DNA of 64,000 nucleotides from Chloroflexota bacterium (GTDB lineage: Bacteria > Chloroflexota > UBA6077 > JACCZL01), in assembly GCA_020850535.1 (NCBI GenBank), contig JADZEM010000223.1:1-64000 (forward strand), given 5' to 3'. Numbering within the stretch: the first letter of the stretch is position 1; each line of letters opens with the position of its first letter. A model generated the notes under the pieces. That model searched no databases and was not told the DNA's origin. It saw only the letters and a list, made by a program, of their open reading frames with translations. Below, in pieces: positions 48,894 to 57,549 of this stretch. The translations under genes and the position numbers were made by a program.

Positions 48894-50343
48894 CGACAGG
48901 CTCCTCTGGCTGGGTGGCGTGGCCGTCTCCGGGTGGATGGCCGACACCCGCGTGGGTCTGGTCAGCAGGAACGGAGGCTGGCGGCACGAGCAGCGGCGCG
49001 ATCCGCTCGCGGTAGACGCGCTCCCAGGCGTACTGTCGCAGGACGGTGTGGCGCAGCCGGGTGGCAGGGTCTGTTTCCAGGAAATGGGCGATACGCGCGG
49101 CGGTCTCGGCGGGCGGGGCATCGAGCGCGAAGCGATGGACGCGGTCCCCCGCGATCTCGCGGAACGGCGGGATGTCCGAGCAGAAGACGGGCAGGCGCAC
49201 CAGGCCGGCCTCGAGGAGCGGTATCCCGAATCCCTCCTGGGCGCTCGGGAAGATCAGCAGGTCGGCAAGCTGATAGAGATCGTCCATCATCGGGTCGGTG
49301 GCTGTCCAGAAACGGCCGCGCGGGTCGTTCTGGCGGCGCTCCTCGTAGAGGAAGATGACCTCGTTGTGGACATCCAGCTGGGCGCGCTCGGCCTGCAGCT
49401 CATCGACATAGTCGACCGAGCGGACGTTGTGCGGCCCGGGCGGCCCGGTCACCAGCAGACGGGGCCAGAGGCCGAGATCCCGCAGAGCGCGGGTCACGCC
49501 GATGGCGTACTCGATGTTCTTACGTTTGGTGATCCTGGCGGGCAGCAGCATGAAGGGCCAGCCGTCGTCCAGGCGCAGTTGGCGGACGAGCTGGAGGGTG
49601 GCGGCGCGCAGGCGGAGCTTGGCGCGCGAGGAGACGCCGGCCGGCACGACGACGGGATCGGACGCGGGTTTGGGGGTCTGGGTTTCAGGTGTCAGGGGGC
49701 GGGAGCGAGCATCTTCTGACCGCCGATTGCTGACGGCTGACTGCTCCCACAGGCGCAGCAGGTCCTGGCGGCGGTCTTCGGAGACGACGACGTAGCGCAC
49801 GCCCGGCAGGCGCGTCTTGAGCAATGACCACGGCTCGCGCTCCCGCATCAGCGGGGTGTAGAGCGGGTTCGTCCACGAGAGATCGTGGTTCCAGGCGACC
49901 AGCAGCGGCGCCCGTCCTTCGGCGATCAGCCGAGCGAAGGCGGCGGTCAGCGGCAGGTTGAAGTGCAGGGAGAGGGCGTTGTGGACGATGCAGACGTCGA
50001 GGCCTGCGAGGTGCTCGCGGAGGAGGGCCAGCAGCTCCGTCGCCAGGGCGTCAAATCGGGGTGAGACCTCGCCCGTTTTCAGCTCGTCGTTGACGGCGAG
50101 CAGGGCCGGGTGCTTCGAGTCCAGGGGCGGCAGCAGCGTCACGGGGACGGCGGGATTGAAGCGCCCGCCTCGGCCGGCCAGCACGCGGACGGAGTGCCCC
50201 TCGGCCAGGAGCAGCTCGGCGTGCTGGCCCATCAGCAGCTCAACGCCGCCGACGATGGGCGGGCAGGTGAAGTGGAGAATACCAACGCGCAGAGAGCCGG
50301 TCACGGGATCCGCCGTGGCGCGGCTCTCCAGGCTACTGGGCAC
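48871..50343 (-). CDS. GT4-family glycosyltransferase with an in-frame repeat insertion
   Basis: A 490-residue GT-B protein: [18 protein letters not shown] in the N-terminal domain; [21 protein letters not shown] and the E-x7-E motif [12 protein letters not shown] in the donor domain. Between the domains about 28 residues ([16 protein letters not shown]...) are encoded by low-complexity sequence like that of intergenic repeats and look inserted without breaking the frame. GTG 50343 overlaps the cysE stop; GTG 50304 is an alternative. Together with gpgS/gpgP it may extend glucosylglycerate or a glycolipid, but the acceptor is unknown. Confidence 0.83.
   Translation of the reverse strand: MPSSLESRATADPVTGSLRVGILHFTCPPIVGGVELLMGQHAELLLAEGHSVRVLAGRGGRFNPAVPVTLLPPLDSKHPALLAVNDELKTGEVSPRFDALATELLALLREHLAGLDVCIVHNALSLHFNLPLTAAFARLIAEGRAPLLVAWNHDLSWTNPLYTPLMREREPWSLLKTRLPGVRYVVVSEDRRQDLLRLWEQSAVSNRRSEDARSRPLTPETQTPKPASDPVVVPAGVSSRAKLRLRAATLQLVRQLRLDDGWPFMLLPARITKRKNIEYAIGVTRALRDLGLWPRLLVTGPPGPHNVRSVDYVDELQAERAQLDVHNEVIFLYEERRQNDPRGRFWTATDPMMDDLYQLADLLIFPSAQEGFGIPLLEAGLVRLPVFCSDIPPFREIAGDRVHRFALDAPPAETAARIAHFLETDPATRLRHTVLRQYAWERVYRERIAPLLVPPASVPADQTHAGVGHPPGDGHATQPEEPVDARRSPN
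49664..49746. repeat. repeat-like insertion inside the GT4 gene
   Basis: The coding strand here reads as short CAGTCA/GCCGTCAGC/ACCTGAAACC words resembling the palindrome at 63865–63922 and other intergenic repeats, not like the flanking GT4 coding sequence. The length keeps the frame. The boundaries are approximate. Confidence 0.45.
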
Positions 50344-50986
50344 GACTGGCGTCTCGCTCCAGCCAGGCCAGGCGCTCTTCCAGCTCGACGAGCCGTTGCT
50401 GGAGCGCGGCGATAGTCTCCGCTGCCGGGTCGGGGAGGCGCTGCACGGGCTTGGTGTCCGGGAAGCGCACGCCGACCGTCCGCCCAGGGACGCCCACGAC
50501 CGTCGAGTACGGCGGCACGTCCGTCACGACGACGGAGCCTGCGCCGACGCGCGCACCCTCGCCGACCTCGATCGCGCCGATCAGCTGGGCGTGCGCCCCG
50601 ACGGTCACGCCATCGCGCAGGGTCGGGTGGCGCTTCTCGTGGAGGCGGCTGGTGCCGCCAAGGGTGACGCCCTGGTAGAGCATGACGTCGTCGCCGATCT
50701 CGGCGGTTTCTCCGATGACGACGCCCATGCCGTGATCGATGAAGAAGCCTTCGCCGATGGTGGCGGCAGGGTGGATCTCGATGCCGGTCACGGCGCGATT
50801 GGCGTGCGAGAGCGCGCGCGCCAGCAGCGGATGACCGCGATGGTGCAGGGCGTTCGCCAGCCGGTGCAGCTGGCGGGCGTGGAAGCCCGGGTAGAACAGG
50901 ACGACTTCGACGTTACTGCGAGCGGCAGGATCGCGCTCGCGGGCGGAACGGATGTCCCGCCGGATGCTCTTGAGAAGACTTCGCAT
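50333..50986 (-). CDS. cysE: serine O-acetyltransferase
   Basis: A 217-residue left-handed beta-helix acetyltransferase that makes O-acetylserine from serine and acetyl-CoA, the committed step of cysteine synthesis. It shows [31 protein letters not shown] (in overlapping pieces), GVTLGGT, KRHPTL, and [18 protein letters not shown]. The C-terminus ends in a predicted coiled coil ([19 protein letters not shown]) rather than the usual short tail. ATG 50986 is the family-like start. It is in an operon with two upstream hypotheticals and the downstream GT4; no cysK is present. Confidence 0.92.
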   Translation of the reverse strand: MRSLLKSIRRDIRSARERDPAARSNVEVVLFYPGFHARQLHRLANALHHRGHPLLARALSHANRAVTGIEIHPAATIGEGFFIDHGMGVVIGETAEIGDDVMLYQGVTLGGTSRLHEKRHPTLRDGVTVGAHAQLIGAIEVGEGARVGAGSVVVTDVPPYSTVVGVPGRTVGVRFPDTKPVQRLPDPAAETIAALQQRLVELEERLAWLERDASRAQ

Positions 50987-51005
50987 AGCAGCGCAGGAGA
51001 CTCCG

Positions 51006-51470
51006 TTAGACGCGCCCGCGCGGGCGAATGGCGATGAACCCGTACAGCGTCGGCTCGAACCGGTTGGCGATGCGGAGGTACTCCTCTTCATTCCCTTCAA
51101 TCATGAGCTTGTGCATCAGGACAACGTCTCCGTCCGGAATGGGGTCCACCGGCTGGACGCAGAGCGCCATGATCGGCACGCCCCCCTCGTAGACTTTGAC
51201 CTGGCCCTGATGCCTCGGGACGCGGTAGATGCGCCGTGGACGGGAGCGGCTGGGCACTTCGAGATACCCGCGCCTGCACAGATGATGGTACTCCTCCGTG
51301 GGAAGAACGTCACGGAGCATCTGCTCGGCGCGCTCCTGCGCTTCGCGCCAGTCCGAGCGGCGGCCGCCGCCCAGCGGCTGATGGGCCAGCACGCCGACGG
51401 GTGCACGGCAGAGCAGGCAGACGATCAGCAGGACGAAGAGCAGCTCAAGGGCGATGACGGTGACGACCAC
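51006..51470 (-). CDS. hypothetical protein with N-terminal membrane anchor
   Basis: A 154-residue protein: one N-terminal hydrophobic helix ([19 protein letters not shown]) and a soluble part of about 130 residues with [16 protein letters not shown] and [18 protein letters not shown] do not recognise the family. It ends 19 bases before cysE on the same strand, so co-transcription is likely. The start MVVTVI directly precedes the helix. Confidence 0.7.
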   Translation of the reverse strand: MVVTVIALELLFVLLIVCLLCRAPVGVLAHQPLGGGRRSDWREAQERAEQMLRDVLPTEEYHHLCRRGYLEVPSRSRPRRIYRVPRHQGQVKVYEGGVPIMALCVQPVDPIPDGDVVLMHKLMIEGNEEEYLRIANRFEPTLYGFIAIRPRGRV

Positions 51471-51671
51471 GGACCTTCAACCTGAGTGGGTGCAGCAACG
51501 GGTCGCGTACGCACGGGGGCCTGGGATAGGGGCTGATTGCCTCAGAGGGATGATGGCAGACAGGCACAGGGCGATGCGAGGAGCAGCCGAGCGGACGGCA
51601 CGGCCCGCCCGGCGAGCGACCGGCAGGAGGAAGCGGCAGCCTGATCTGGCGCCGCGCGCCGCCCGCGGGCG

Positions 51672-51917
51672 TCAGCCGCCGGCGACCCTCGGCACCATGA
51701 TGATCTGCTCGGCGGTGCGGTCGAACGTGTCGATCCGCTGGGCCGGCTTGTCTGGCAGGACTTTGAAGGCGGTCGCGCCTCGGGAGCGCTGCTCCTCGAA
51801 GATGCGCTCGGCCTCGCGCACGGCTGCCAGCGCATCAGGATCACCCGTCACGAGCTTGCGTTCGTCCCACTCCAGCACGGTGTCGCCTCGTGCTGACAGC
51901 ACTCGCAGCTTCGACAT
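51672..51917 (-). CDS. small hypothetical protein
   Basis: An 81-residue protein (MSKLRVLSARGDTVLEWDER...), with acidic and basic patches and ending IIMVPRVAGG. ATG 51917 has an excellent AAGGAGG eight bases upstream, which supports its being real. It looks like a short DUF-type protein whose central part (DALAAVREAERIFEEQRSRGATAF) could bind a small ligand; no function is assigned. Confidence 0.72.
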   Translation of the reverse strand: MSKLRVLSARGDTVLEWDERKLVTGDPDALAAVREAERIFEEQRSRGATAFKVLPDKPAQRIDTFDRTAEQIIMVPRVAGG

Positions 51918-52371
51918 CTGAGCTTCCTCCTTTGCCGGTCGCGGTCGTCCGTGGAAGCACAGAACCCGCCCAGACCCATGTTGCCAGCCCGGGCGGGCGA
52001 GAGGGTGCGTGTATCAGCGGACGATGCGAGTCAGAAGGCGGCGAACGCGCGCCGGCGCCTCTGCCAATGCCTCGGGGCCAGTGTCCGTACTGGCTCCGCC
52101 TGTATCAGCCAGTATACTCGGCTCCCCCCCGCTGTCAAGCTGAATTTCGGGCAGGGAGGCGGCAGCGGTTGGAATCGGCGCGCGGATGGGTTGTGTTCGT
52201 GGTCGACTCCCGTGTCATCCTGAGCGCAGCGAAGGGTCTCACCCGCTGACGCGAGCGTTGACGGCCAGCGGGTGACATCCTTCGCTGCGCTCAGGATGAC
52301 ACGGGATGTTGCATGCTTTGCACGCGGTCACAGCCTGATTCTGGCCGACACCGCGTGCTTTCACCCCCGTC
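51918..52371. other. intergenic region dominated by a cruciform repeat
   Basis: No gene is supported. The half next to the amidase gene holds the inverted repeat at 52209–52305. The half next to the small hypothetical protein contains its ribosome binding site and presumably its promoter, which I could not pinpoint. Confidence 0.5.
52209..52305. repeat. dispersed inverted repeat (GTCATCCTGA type), copy 2
   Basis: A perfect 27-bp inverted repeat (52209–52235 and 52279–52305) encloses a second perfect 10-bp one (52239–52248 and 52266–52275), so nearly the whole element can fold as one hairpin. It lies 66 bases downstream of the amidase stop codon and may terminate or stabilise that transcript. 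Its ends share GTCATCC(C/T)GA with the elements at 25028–25161 and 54856–54959. Confidence 0.85.
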
Positions 52372-54762
52372 TCAGGCCGGTTCGAGCGTCTGGCGGCTTT
52401 CGGCGTCTGCCTCGATGCTGGCCCAGGTGTAGAGCATCGGGTTGAGCCGCTGCTCGCTCCAGGCCGCGACTTGATCGGCGTAGTGGGGGCTGGCCGGGTG
52501 GCCGGTGCCGCCGATGGGGCTGGTCCAGCCGCTGTTGTCCCAGTCCGCGAGGTCGAAGGCGTAGCGGGTGACGGAGGAGACTGTCACGGTGAAATCGACG
52601 CCGTCTGAACAGGCATGGGTGCCGTTCTGGGGCGTGTCGCCATCACCGCCGACGCCCACGGACGGCGGATCGAGCAGGTCCGCGTACTGGGGGAAGACGC
52701 CGGAGAGCGGGTGGCGCAGGCGGGTACGGTGGATCTCCTGCCAGCGCCAGCCGTCCTGGTCCGCGCCGAGCCGCTCGGTCAACTGGGCGACGGTGGCCGC
52801 GAGCGCCCGCGCACCGAGCGTCTCCCAGGTATCGCCCGGGGGCAGCACCGACGTGTCGCCCTGGAGCAGCAGCCCGAAGAAGACGTTGCGGAGGCGCTGG
52901 GCGGGCGGCATCACCTGGGTCGGCAGGGGATCCCACTTGCGGCTGGCATCCACCAGCGGCCTGAAGTCGGGGCCAGCCAGGATGGCCTGGGTGATCTGCT
53001 CACGCCAGACGGCGTAGATGGTCGGCGCGACGCCATCCGGCAGCATGTCGCCGTCCCAGGTGAGGAGGCGGTCGCGGGCAGCGGCCGAGGAGGCGTCTGC
53101 CGGCTCCAGGCGGCGGGCGAGATCGACGAACGCCGCGCTGGGGATGGAGACCTTGTCGGCGTGGACGGCCGCCATTTCGGCGATGGTGGCGGCGGGCATC
53201 TCGCGCAGGCGGGCGTTGACGCGCATGGCACGGTGCGGCGGCGACCAGTCATTGGAGATGTGGTGGGGGTAGTCCGTGCCGACGATGCGCTGGTTGGCGG
53301 TGGCGATGAAGCCCTGCTCGGGGTTGCGGGCGCGCGGCATCTCCTCGAAGGGGATGATGCCCTGCCACTCGTGCTCGCCGGTCCAGCCGGGGACGGGCAG
53401 CCAGTGGTTGGCGGCCGACCGGACGGGCACCTGCCCACGCGTCAGATATCCGATGTTGCCCGAGGTGTCGGCCATGACGAAGTTGTTGTCGGGATCGACC
53501 CAGGGGCGCTTGGCCTCCTCCAACTCGGCCACGCTGGTGGCGCGGAGCATCGGGAGGATCGACTCGAACGAGCGGTTCGGCTCGATGACGGCGAGGGCGC
53601 GGGCTGCCAGGGCCGTGCCGCTGGCGGGATCGCCGACGATGACAGGGCCGTGGTGGGTGGTGGTGATGTCGATCTCGACGGGGGCCTCGCCGCGCACCTC
53701 GATGGTCTCGGTGCGGCGGTCGGCCCTGCGCCACTCGCCCTGGTACTGGTAGCGGGCGGGATCGCCGGGCGCGAACTTCTCGACGTACAGGTCTTGCTGG
53801 TCCGAGGTGGCGGTGGTGACGCCCCAGGCGACGTGCTGGTTGTGCCCGAAATGGGTGATGCCAGGGACGCCGACGAAGGCGTAGCCGATGGCGTCGAACT
53901 CGGGGCCTGCGATGTGGTGCTGGTAGTAGACGTTGGGCACGTCGATGGCACGGTGGGGATCGCCGGCCAGCAGCGGCTTGCCGGAGGCAGTACGGCTGCC
54001 GTGGACGGTCCAGTTGTTGCTGCCGCCGTCGACGTCCCCGAGGCCGAGCGCGAGGGCGGTGAGGCTGACCGACTCGCCGTAGCCGTCGGGCACGTCGTAA
54101 TAGGTCAGGCCGGGCGGCACCACGAGCGGGGCCCTTTCGCCGGAGCCAGCACGGAGCTTCGTGATCCAGTCCGGGCCGAGGGTCTTGGCGATGCGGAGTC
54201 GCCAGAGCTTGGCGGCCATCGAGCCCATGAGCGCGTGGCGCACCTTGAAGACCGCGCCGCAGTGCCAGGGCTGCCACGGCTCGGGCTGTACGCCGAGCAA
54301 CTGCAACTCGATGGGGAGGGCGATGGTGGTGCTGATGAAGGCGTTGACGCCAGCGCTGTAGGCGTCGAGCATGGCGCGGGTCTCGGCGTTGAGGACGGCG
54401 TAGTCGGCCTGGGCGCTGGCGGCGAGGCCGAGGCGGCGGGTCAGTTTGTCGGAGTCGAGGCCGCCAGGACCGACGTAGGCGGCCCACCGTCCGAGGGCGC
54501 GGGCGCGGTCGTACTCCATATGCCAGAGGCGGTCCTGGGCGTGGACGAACCCCTGCGCGAAGAAGGCGTCATGGGTGGTGGTGGCCTTGATGTGCGGGAT
54601 GCCGAGATGGTCTCGGACCACCTGGACGGGGCCGTCAAGGCCGGGCAGCGCGAGCGTGCCGTCGAGGGCGGGGATGGCCGAGCGGGCGCGCTCGGTGGGG
54701 GACGACGTGGCTGTCACCGTTGACCCTCCTGCCAGGAGTGCGGGTGCTGTTGTGGCGATCAT
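52372..54762 (-). CDS. penicillin-acylase-family amidase (Ntn hydrolase)
   Basis: A 796-residue pro-enzyme of the penicillin G acylase / acyl-homoserine-lactone acylase family. The N-terminal part has DHLGIPHIKA, FFAQGFVHAQDRLWHMEYDR. The nucleophile Ser is in DVDGGSNNWTVHG, where autocleavage between Gly and Ser yields two chains; GVPGITHFGHNQHVAWGVT and NRIVGTDYP-like NQRIVGTDYP follow, and the C-terminal HPLS/GDGDTPQNG region is typical. No signal peptide is visible, so it may be cytoplasmic, unlike many relatives. The substrate (an amide such as an N-acyl lactone or beta-lactam side chain) is unknown. Confidence 0.9.
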   Translation of the reverse strand: MIATTAPALLAGGSTVTATSSPTERARSAIPALDGTLALPGLDGPVQVVRDHLGIPHIKATTTHDAFFAQGFVHAQDRLWHMEYDRARALGRWAAYVGPGGLDSDKLTRRLGLAASAQADYAVLNAETRAMLDAYSAGVNAFISTTIALPIELQLLGVQPEPWQPWHCGAVFKVRHALMGSMAAKLWRLRIAKTLGPDWITKLRAGSGERAPLVVPPGLTYYDVPDGYGESVSLTALALGLGDVDGGSNNWTVHGSRTASGKPLLAGDPHRAIDVPNVYYQHHIAGPEFDAIGYAFVGVPGITHFGHNQHVAWGVTTATSDQQDLYVEKFAPGDPARYQYQGEWRRADRRTETIEVRGEAPVEIDITTTHHGPVIVGDPASGTALAARALAVIEPNRSFESILPMLRATSVAELEEAKRPWVDPDNNFVMADTSGNIGYLTRGQVPVRSAANHWLPVPGWTGEHEWQGIIPFEEMPRARNPEQGFIATANQRIVGTDYPHHISNDWSPPHRAMRVNARLREMPAATIAEMAAVHADKVSIPSAAFVDLARRLEPADASSAAARDRLLTWDGDMLPDGVAPTIYAVWREQITQAILAGPDFRPLVDASRKWDPLPTQVMPPAQRLRNVFFGLLLQGDTSVLPPGDTWETLGARALAATVAQLTERLGADQDGWRWQEIHRTRLRHPLSGVFPQYADLLDPPSVGVGGDGDTPQNGTHACSDGVDFTVTVSSVTRYAFDLADWDNSGWTSPIGGTGHPASPHYADQVAAWSEQRLNPMLYTWASIEADAESRQTLEPA

Positions 54763-54855
54763 AGCGCCGGGGCAGGGTACGGCTCACCCCGGCATGCTGC
54801 GCGACGCCTCTGCTTGACGATTCCGCCTGCGAAGCGAGATCGCCGGCGAAGCTGT

Positions 54856-54959
54856 GTCATCCCGACCGAAGCGAGGTACGAGCGGAGTGGGGATCTTTCC
54901 CATGCAGCTGCCAGAAGATCCCTCCACGTCGCTCGCAGGCTCGCTCCGCTCGGGATGAC
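54856..54959. repeat. dispersed inverted repeat (GTCATCCCGA type), copy 3
   Basis: GTCATCCCGA (54856–54865) and TCGGGATGAC (54950–54959) are perfect inverted ends. The interior shares GCTCGCTCCGCTCGGGATGAC-like sequence with copy 1 at 25028–25161. It fills much of the 229-base gap between the amidase and the cysteine-ligase gene. Confidence 0.75.
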
Positions 54960-54991
54960 CGAGAGGCTGTATGCTGCTGCCGAGCGCAGTC

Positions 54992-56233
54992 TTACCCCGG
55001 CAGCCTGGCCCCGAGGATCCCCGTCAGCGCGCGCAGGTCGGCCTGGGCGTCTGCGACCGGCCGGCCGGACTTCGCGGCTGCCAGGATACTGTCGGCCAGC
55101 TCGCGCAACACGGCGATGGCCTGCGGCGTGTCGAGGTCGTCCTCCATCGCCGCCACGAAGCGCGCGCGCAGCGCGGCCGACTCGAAGGGCGCGCCGCTGG
55201 TGCCGCCAGCGACCGTGGCCGCCGCCTCCAGGTGCGAGACCAGCAGCCCGGCCTCCACCAGCGTCCGCGGGTTCCACTCCAGCACGTCGCGGTAGCGGAC
55301 GCCGGACAGGTAGAGCCGGATCGCCTCCGGGCGGTGCTCCTTGATGAGGTCGTGGACGAACACCATGTTGCCCAGCGACTTGCTCATCTTCTCGCCGTCC
55401 ATCCGCAGCATGCCGATGTGCATCCAGACGCGGGCGAACGGCTTCTGGCCGGTCCAGGTCTCGGACTGGGCGATCTCCGACTCGTGGTGCGGGTAGACGA
55501 GATCGCCGCCGCCGCCGTGGATGTCCAGCGTCTCGCCCAGGTAGCGGATCGACATGGCGGAGCACTCGATGTGCCATCCTGGCCGGCCCGGCCCCCAGGG
55601 GCTGGGCCACGTCGGCTCGCCGGGCTTGGCGGCCTGCCAGAGCAGGAAGTCGATCGGCTGCTCCTTGCGCGGATCGTTGGCCGGGTCGCCGGTCTCCGTC
55701 AGGCGGACGGCCATCTCGTCGGCCGGCAGGCGGGAGAGGGAGCCGTACTCCGGATCGCTGGCGACGCGGAAGTAGACGTTTCCGTCCACCTCGTAGGCGT
55801 GCCCCTTCGAGATCAGCGTGTCGATCATCTCGACCATCAGCGGGATCTCTTCGGTGGCGCGGGGGTACTTGACGGGCGGGAGGACGTTCAGGTTGTCGAG
55901 CGCGGTCTGGTGGATCTTGACGTACCGGTTGCCCAGCTCATCCCACGGCTCGCTAACCTCGTTGGCCTTGCGGAGGATGTCATTGTCGATGTCAGTGATG
56001 TTCTGGATGTAGCGGACCTTGTACCCCTGGTACTGGAGGAACCTGCTCAGCACGTCGAACGAGACGTAACAGAACGCATGGCCCAGGTGCGCGGTGTCGT
56101 AGGGGGTGACGCCGCAGACGTAGATGCGGACCTCGTCGCCCTCCGGCTGGAACTCTTCAATGGTCCGACTCAACGTGCTGTACAGCCGCAGGCTCACGCC
56201 GCTCACTCCAAACGAGAGGTTCCGACTCGCCAT
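54992..56233 (-). CDS. cysteinyl-tRNA synthetase-family ligase (CysS or MshC-like)
   Basis: A 413-residue class I ligase that adenylates cysteine. The HIGH region reads YVCGVTPYDTAHLGHA, KMSKS is MDGEKMSKSLGN, and the zinc site uses this Cys plus GWHIECSAMS and YPHHESEIA. PYD.AHLGHA and KPGEPTWPSPWGPGRPGWH resemble the mycothiol enzyme MshC, and the length of about 413 (MshC about 412; CysS usually 460–490) as well as the shortened C-terminal part agree. IHGGG.DL and EIAQSE are CysS-like. It is therefore either a short cysteinyl-tRNA synthetase or a cysteine-ligase of thiol metabolism. ATG 56233 follows family length. Confidence 0.8.
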   Translation of the reverse strand: MASRNLSFGVSGVSLRLYSTLSRTIEEFQPEGDEVRIYVCGVTPYDTAHLGHAFCYVSFDVLSRFLQYQGYKVRYIQNITDIDNDILRKANEVSEPWDELGNRYVKIHQTALDNLNVLPPVKYPRATEEIPLMVEMIDTLISKGHAYEVDGNVYFRVASDPEYGSLSRLPADEMAVRLTETGDPANDPRKEQPIDFLLWQAAKPGEPTWPSPWGPGRPGWHIECSAMSIRYLGETLDIHGGGGDLVYPHHESEIAQSETWTGQKPFARVWMHIGMLRMDGEKMSKSLGNMVFVHDLIKEHRPEAIRLYLSGVRYRDVLEWNPRTLVEAGLLVSHLEAAATVAGGTSGAPFESAALRARFVAAMEDDLDTPQAIAVLRELADSILAAAKSGRPVADAQADLRALTGILGARLPG

Positions 56234-56399
56234 TGTAGGCGCACCGTCGTGGTGCGCGTCGCCGGCAGAGGGAACACAGACCGTGCCCGATTTGTTCCCA
56301 CCGGCCGCGCGCGTGGGGCCGAAAACCCGAACCCGCTCACCCACGCCATATGCTACGGTTCCAGGCAGACGCTCGGGCGGACGACGCTCGTGGAGGAGC

Positions 56400-56717
56400 A
56401 TGGTGGACGGGATCGCGCAGAATCAGGGAGATGCGCCGCGCCTCGGCTTGGGACGCCCGACCTTCGGCATGACGCGTGACCAGGGCAAGCGCGTCGAGGT
56501 GAGCCTGGCGCTCAAGAACGGCGGCAGCATCGTGGCCGTCGAGGAGCTGAGCGAGTCGATCTCGGCTGACGTGCTGGCGGACTACGCCAAGGGCCTCACG
56601 AAAGACATCGCCGAGGGCAAGCCGCGCACGTTCTCCGACGCCTGGACCGCGACCGGCCAGTACGTGTGGGTCAACCTGGCGGAAGTCGTCGCGTTCTCGC
56701 TGCGGCCGGCCAAGTAG
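56400..56717 (+). CDS. hypothetical protein
   Basis: A 105-residue protein (MVDGIAQNQGDAPRLGLGRP...). The middle (KRVEVSLALKNGGSIVAVEEL) looks like a small beta sheet, and the C-terminus has YVWVNLAEVVAFSLRPAK. ATG 56400 is preceded by GAGGAG. I do not recognise the family. It is read divergently from the cysteine-ligase gene and 49 bases before the zinc-motif gene, which may be in the same operon. Confidence 0.65.
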   Translation: MVDGIAQNQGDAPRLGLGRPTFGMTRDQGKRVEVSLALKNGGSIVAVEELSESISADVLADYAKGLTKDIAEGKPRTFSDAWTATGQYVWVNLAEVVAFSLRPAK

Positions 56718-56766
56718 GCCAGCGGCTCCAGCCCACCAGCACCGTAGGGGAGACAGGCACGCTGCA

Positions 56767-57474
56767 ATGGCGCCTCGCAAACCGCGACGCCACGCCGGCG
56801 AGCATGACCTGATCGAGGCGTTCGGGCAGCCGGGCTGCCCGGTCTGCCGCCTTGCCACCGAGGCGGTGGATGCGTACCTGACCTCGGTCTGCTACGAGCA
56901 GGTCAACGACCTTGACCTGCGCGCGCAATTGCGGACGGCCGGGGGCTTCTGCCGGCCGCACGCCGAGCGCTTCATCCGGCAGCGGCTCGGGCAGCTCGCG
57001 GCGGCCATCGTCTACCGCGACGTGCTGAACACGGCCCGCAAGCGGCTGGCGGCCGGCGGGTGGGGCGGCCGGGGCCGCTCGATGCTCTCCGGCTGGTTCG
57101 GGCGGGCGAAGAGCGCCGCCCGCGGCCTGCCGCCGTGCCCCGGTTGCGAGGTCGAGGCCGAGGCCGAGGGCCGCTACCTGGCGGCGCTGCGGAATCGCCT
57201 GCGCGAGCCGTCCGTCCGCGAAAAGTACCAGGCCGGCGATGGCCTCTGCCTGCCGCACATCGACCAGGCGCTGGAGACGGACGACGCGGGCGCTGAGACG
57301 CTGGCGTCGGCGTCCGTCGAGATGCTGGGGACCATCGTCGAGCAGCTCGACGAGTACATCAAGAAGCACGACTATCGCTTTCACAACCCGGTCTGGGACG
57401 GCGGCGAGGACACGCCCGAGCGTGCGGTGGAGCGGGCCGTCGGGCACCGGCCGCCGCCGGAGTTCGTGTCGTAG
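56767..57474 (+). CDS. DUF6062-like protein with two C-x-x-C / C-x-x-H zinc motifs
   Basis: A 235-residue protein with an internal repeat: PGCPVCRLATEAVDAYL ... GGFCRPHAERF (residues about 18–65) and PPCPGCEVEAEAEGRYL ... GDGLCLPHIDQAL (about 122–165). Each repeat offers three Cys and one His, fit for a zinc ion. This matches the uncharacterised DUF6062 type. The function is unknown; a regulatory or metal-sensing role is possible. ATG 56767 was taken as the first start before the conserved part. Confidence 0.72.
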   Translation: MAPRKPRRHAGEHDLIEAFGQPGCPVCRLATEAVDAYLTSVCYEQVNDLDLRAQLRTAGGFCRPHAERFIRQRLGQLAAAIVYRDVLNTARKRLAAGGWGGRGRSMLSGWFGRAKSAARGLPPCPGCEVEAEAEGRYLAALRNRLREPSVREKYQAGDGLCLPHIDQALETDDAGAETLASASVEMLGTIVEQLDEYIKKHDYRFHNPVWDGGEDTPERAVERAVGHRPPPEFVS

Positions 57475-57549
57475 TGGCAGGCCCGGGCTTGCAACATTTC
57501 GCGGCTCGTCGCCGTCCCTCCAGTACACTTGTGGCTGGGGCCGTGTTCG

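Noticed and set aside
47088-49358. 756-residue open frame on the plus strand
   Set aside because: Antisense of the Usp-gpgS gene, which has clear domains and a ribosome binding site.
52615-54723. 702-residue open frame on the plus strand
   Set aside because: Antisense of the penicillin-acylase-family gene; Gly/Val/Asp-rich without motifs.
54763-54991. regulatory leader or terminator region next to the cysteine ligase gene
   Set aside because: The gap lies downstream of that gene and is mostly the dispersed inverted repeat; no T-box features are visible in it or upstream at 56234–56399.
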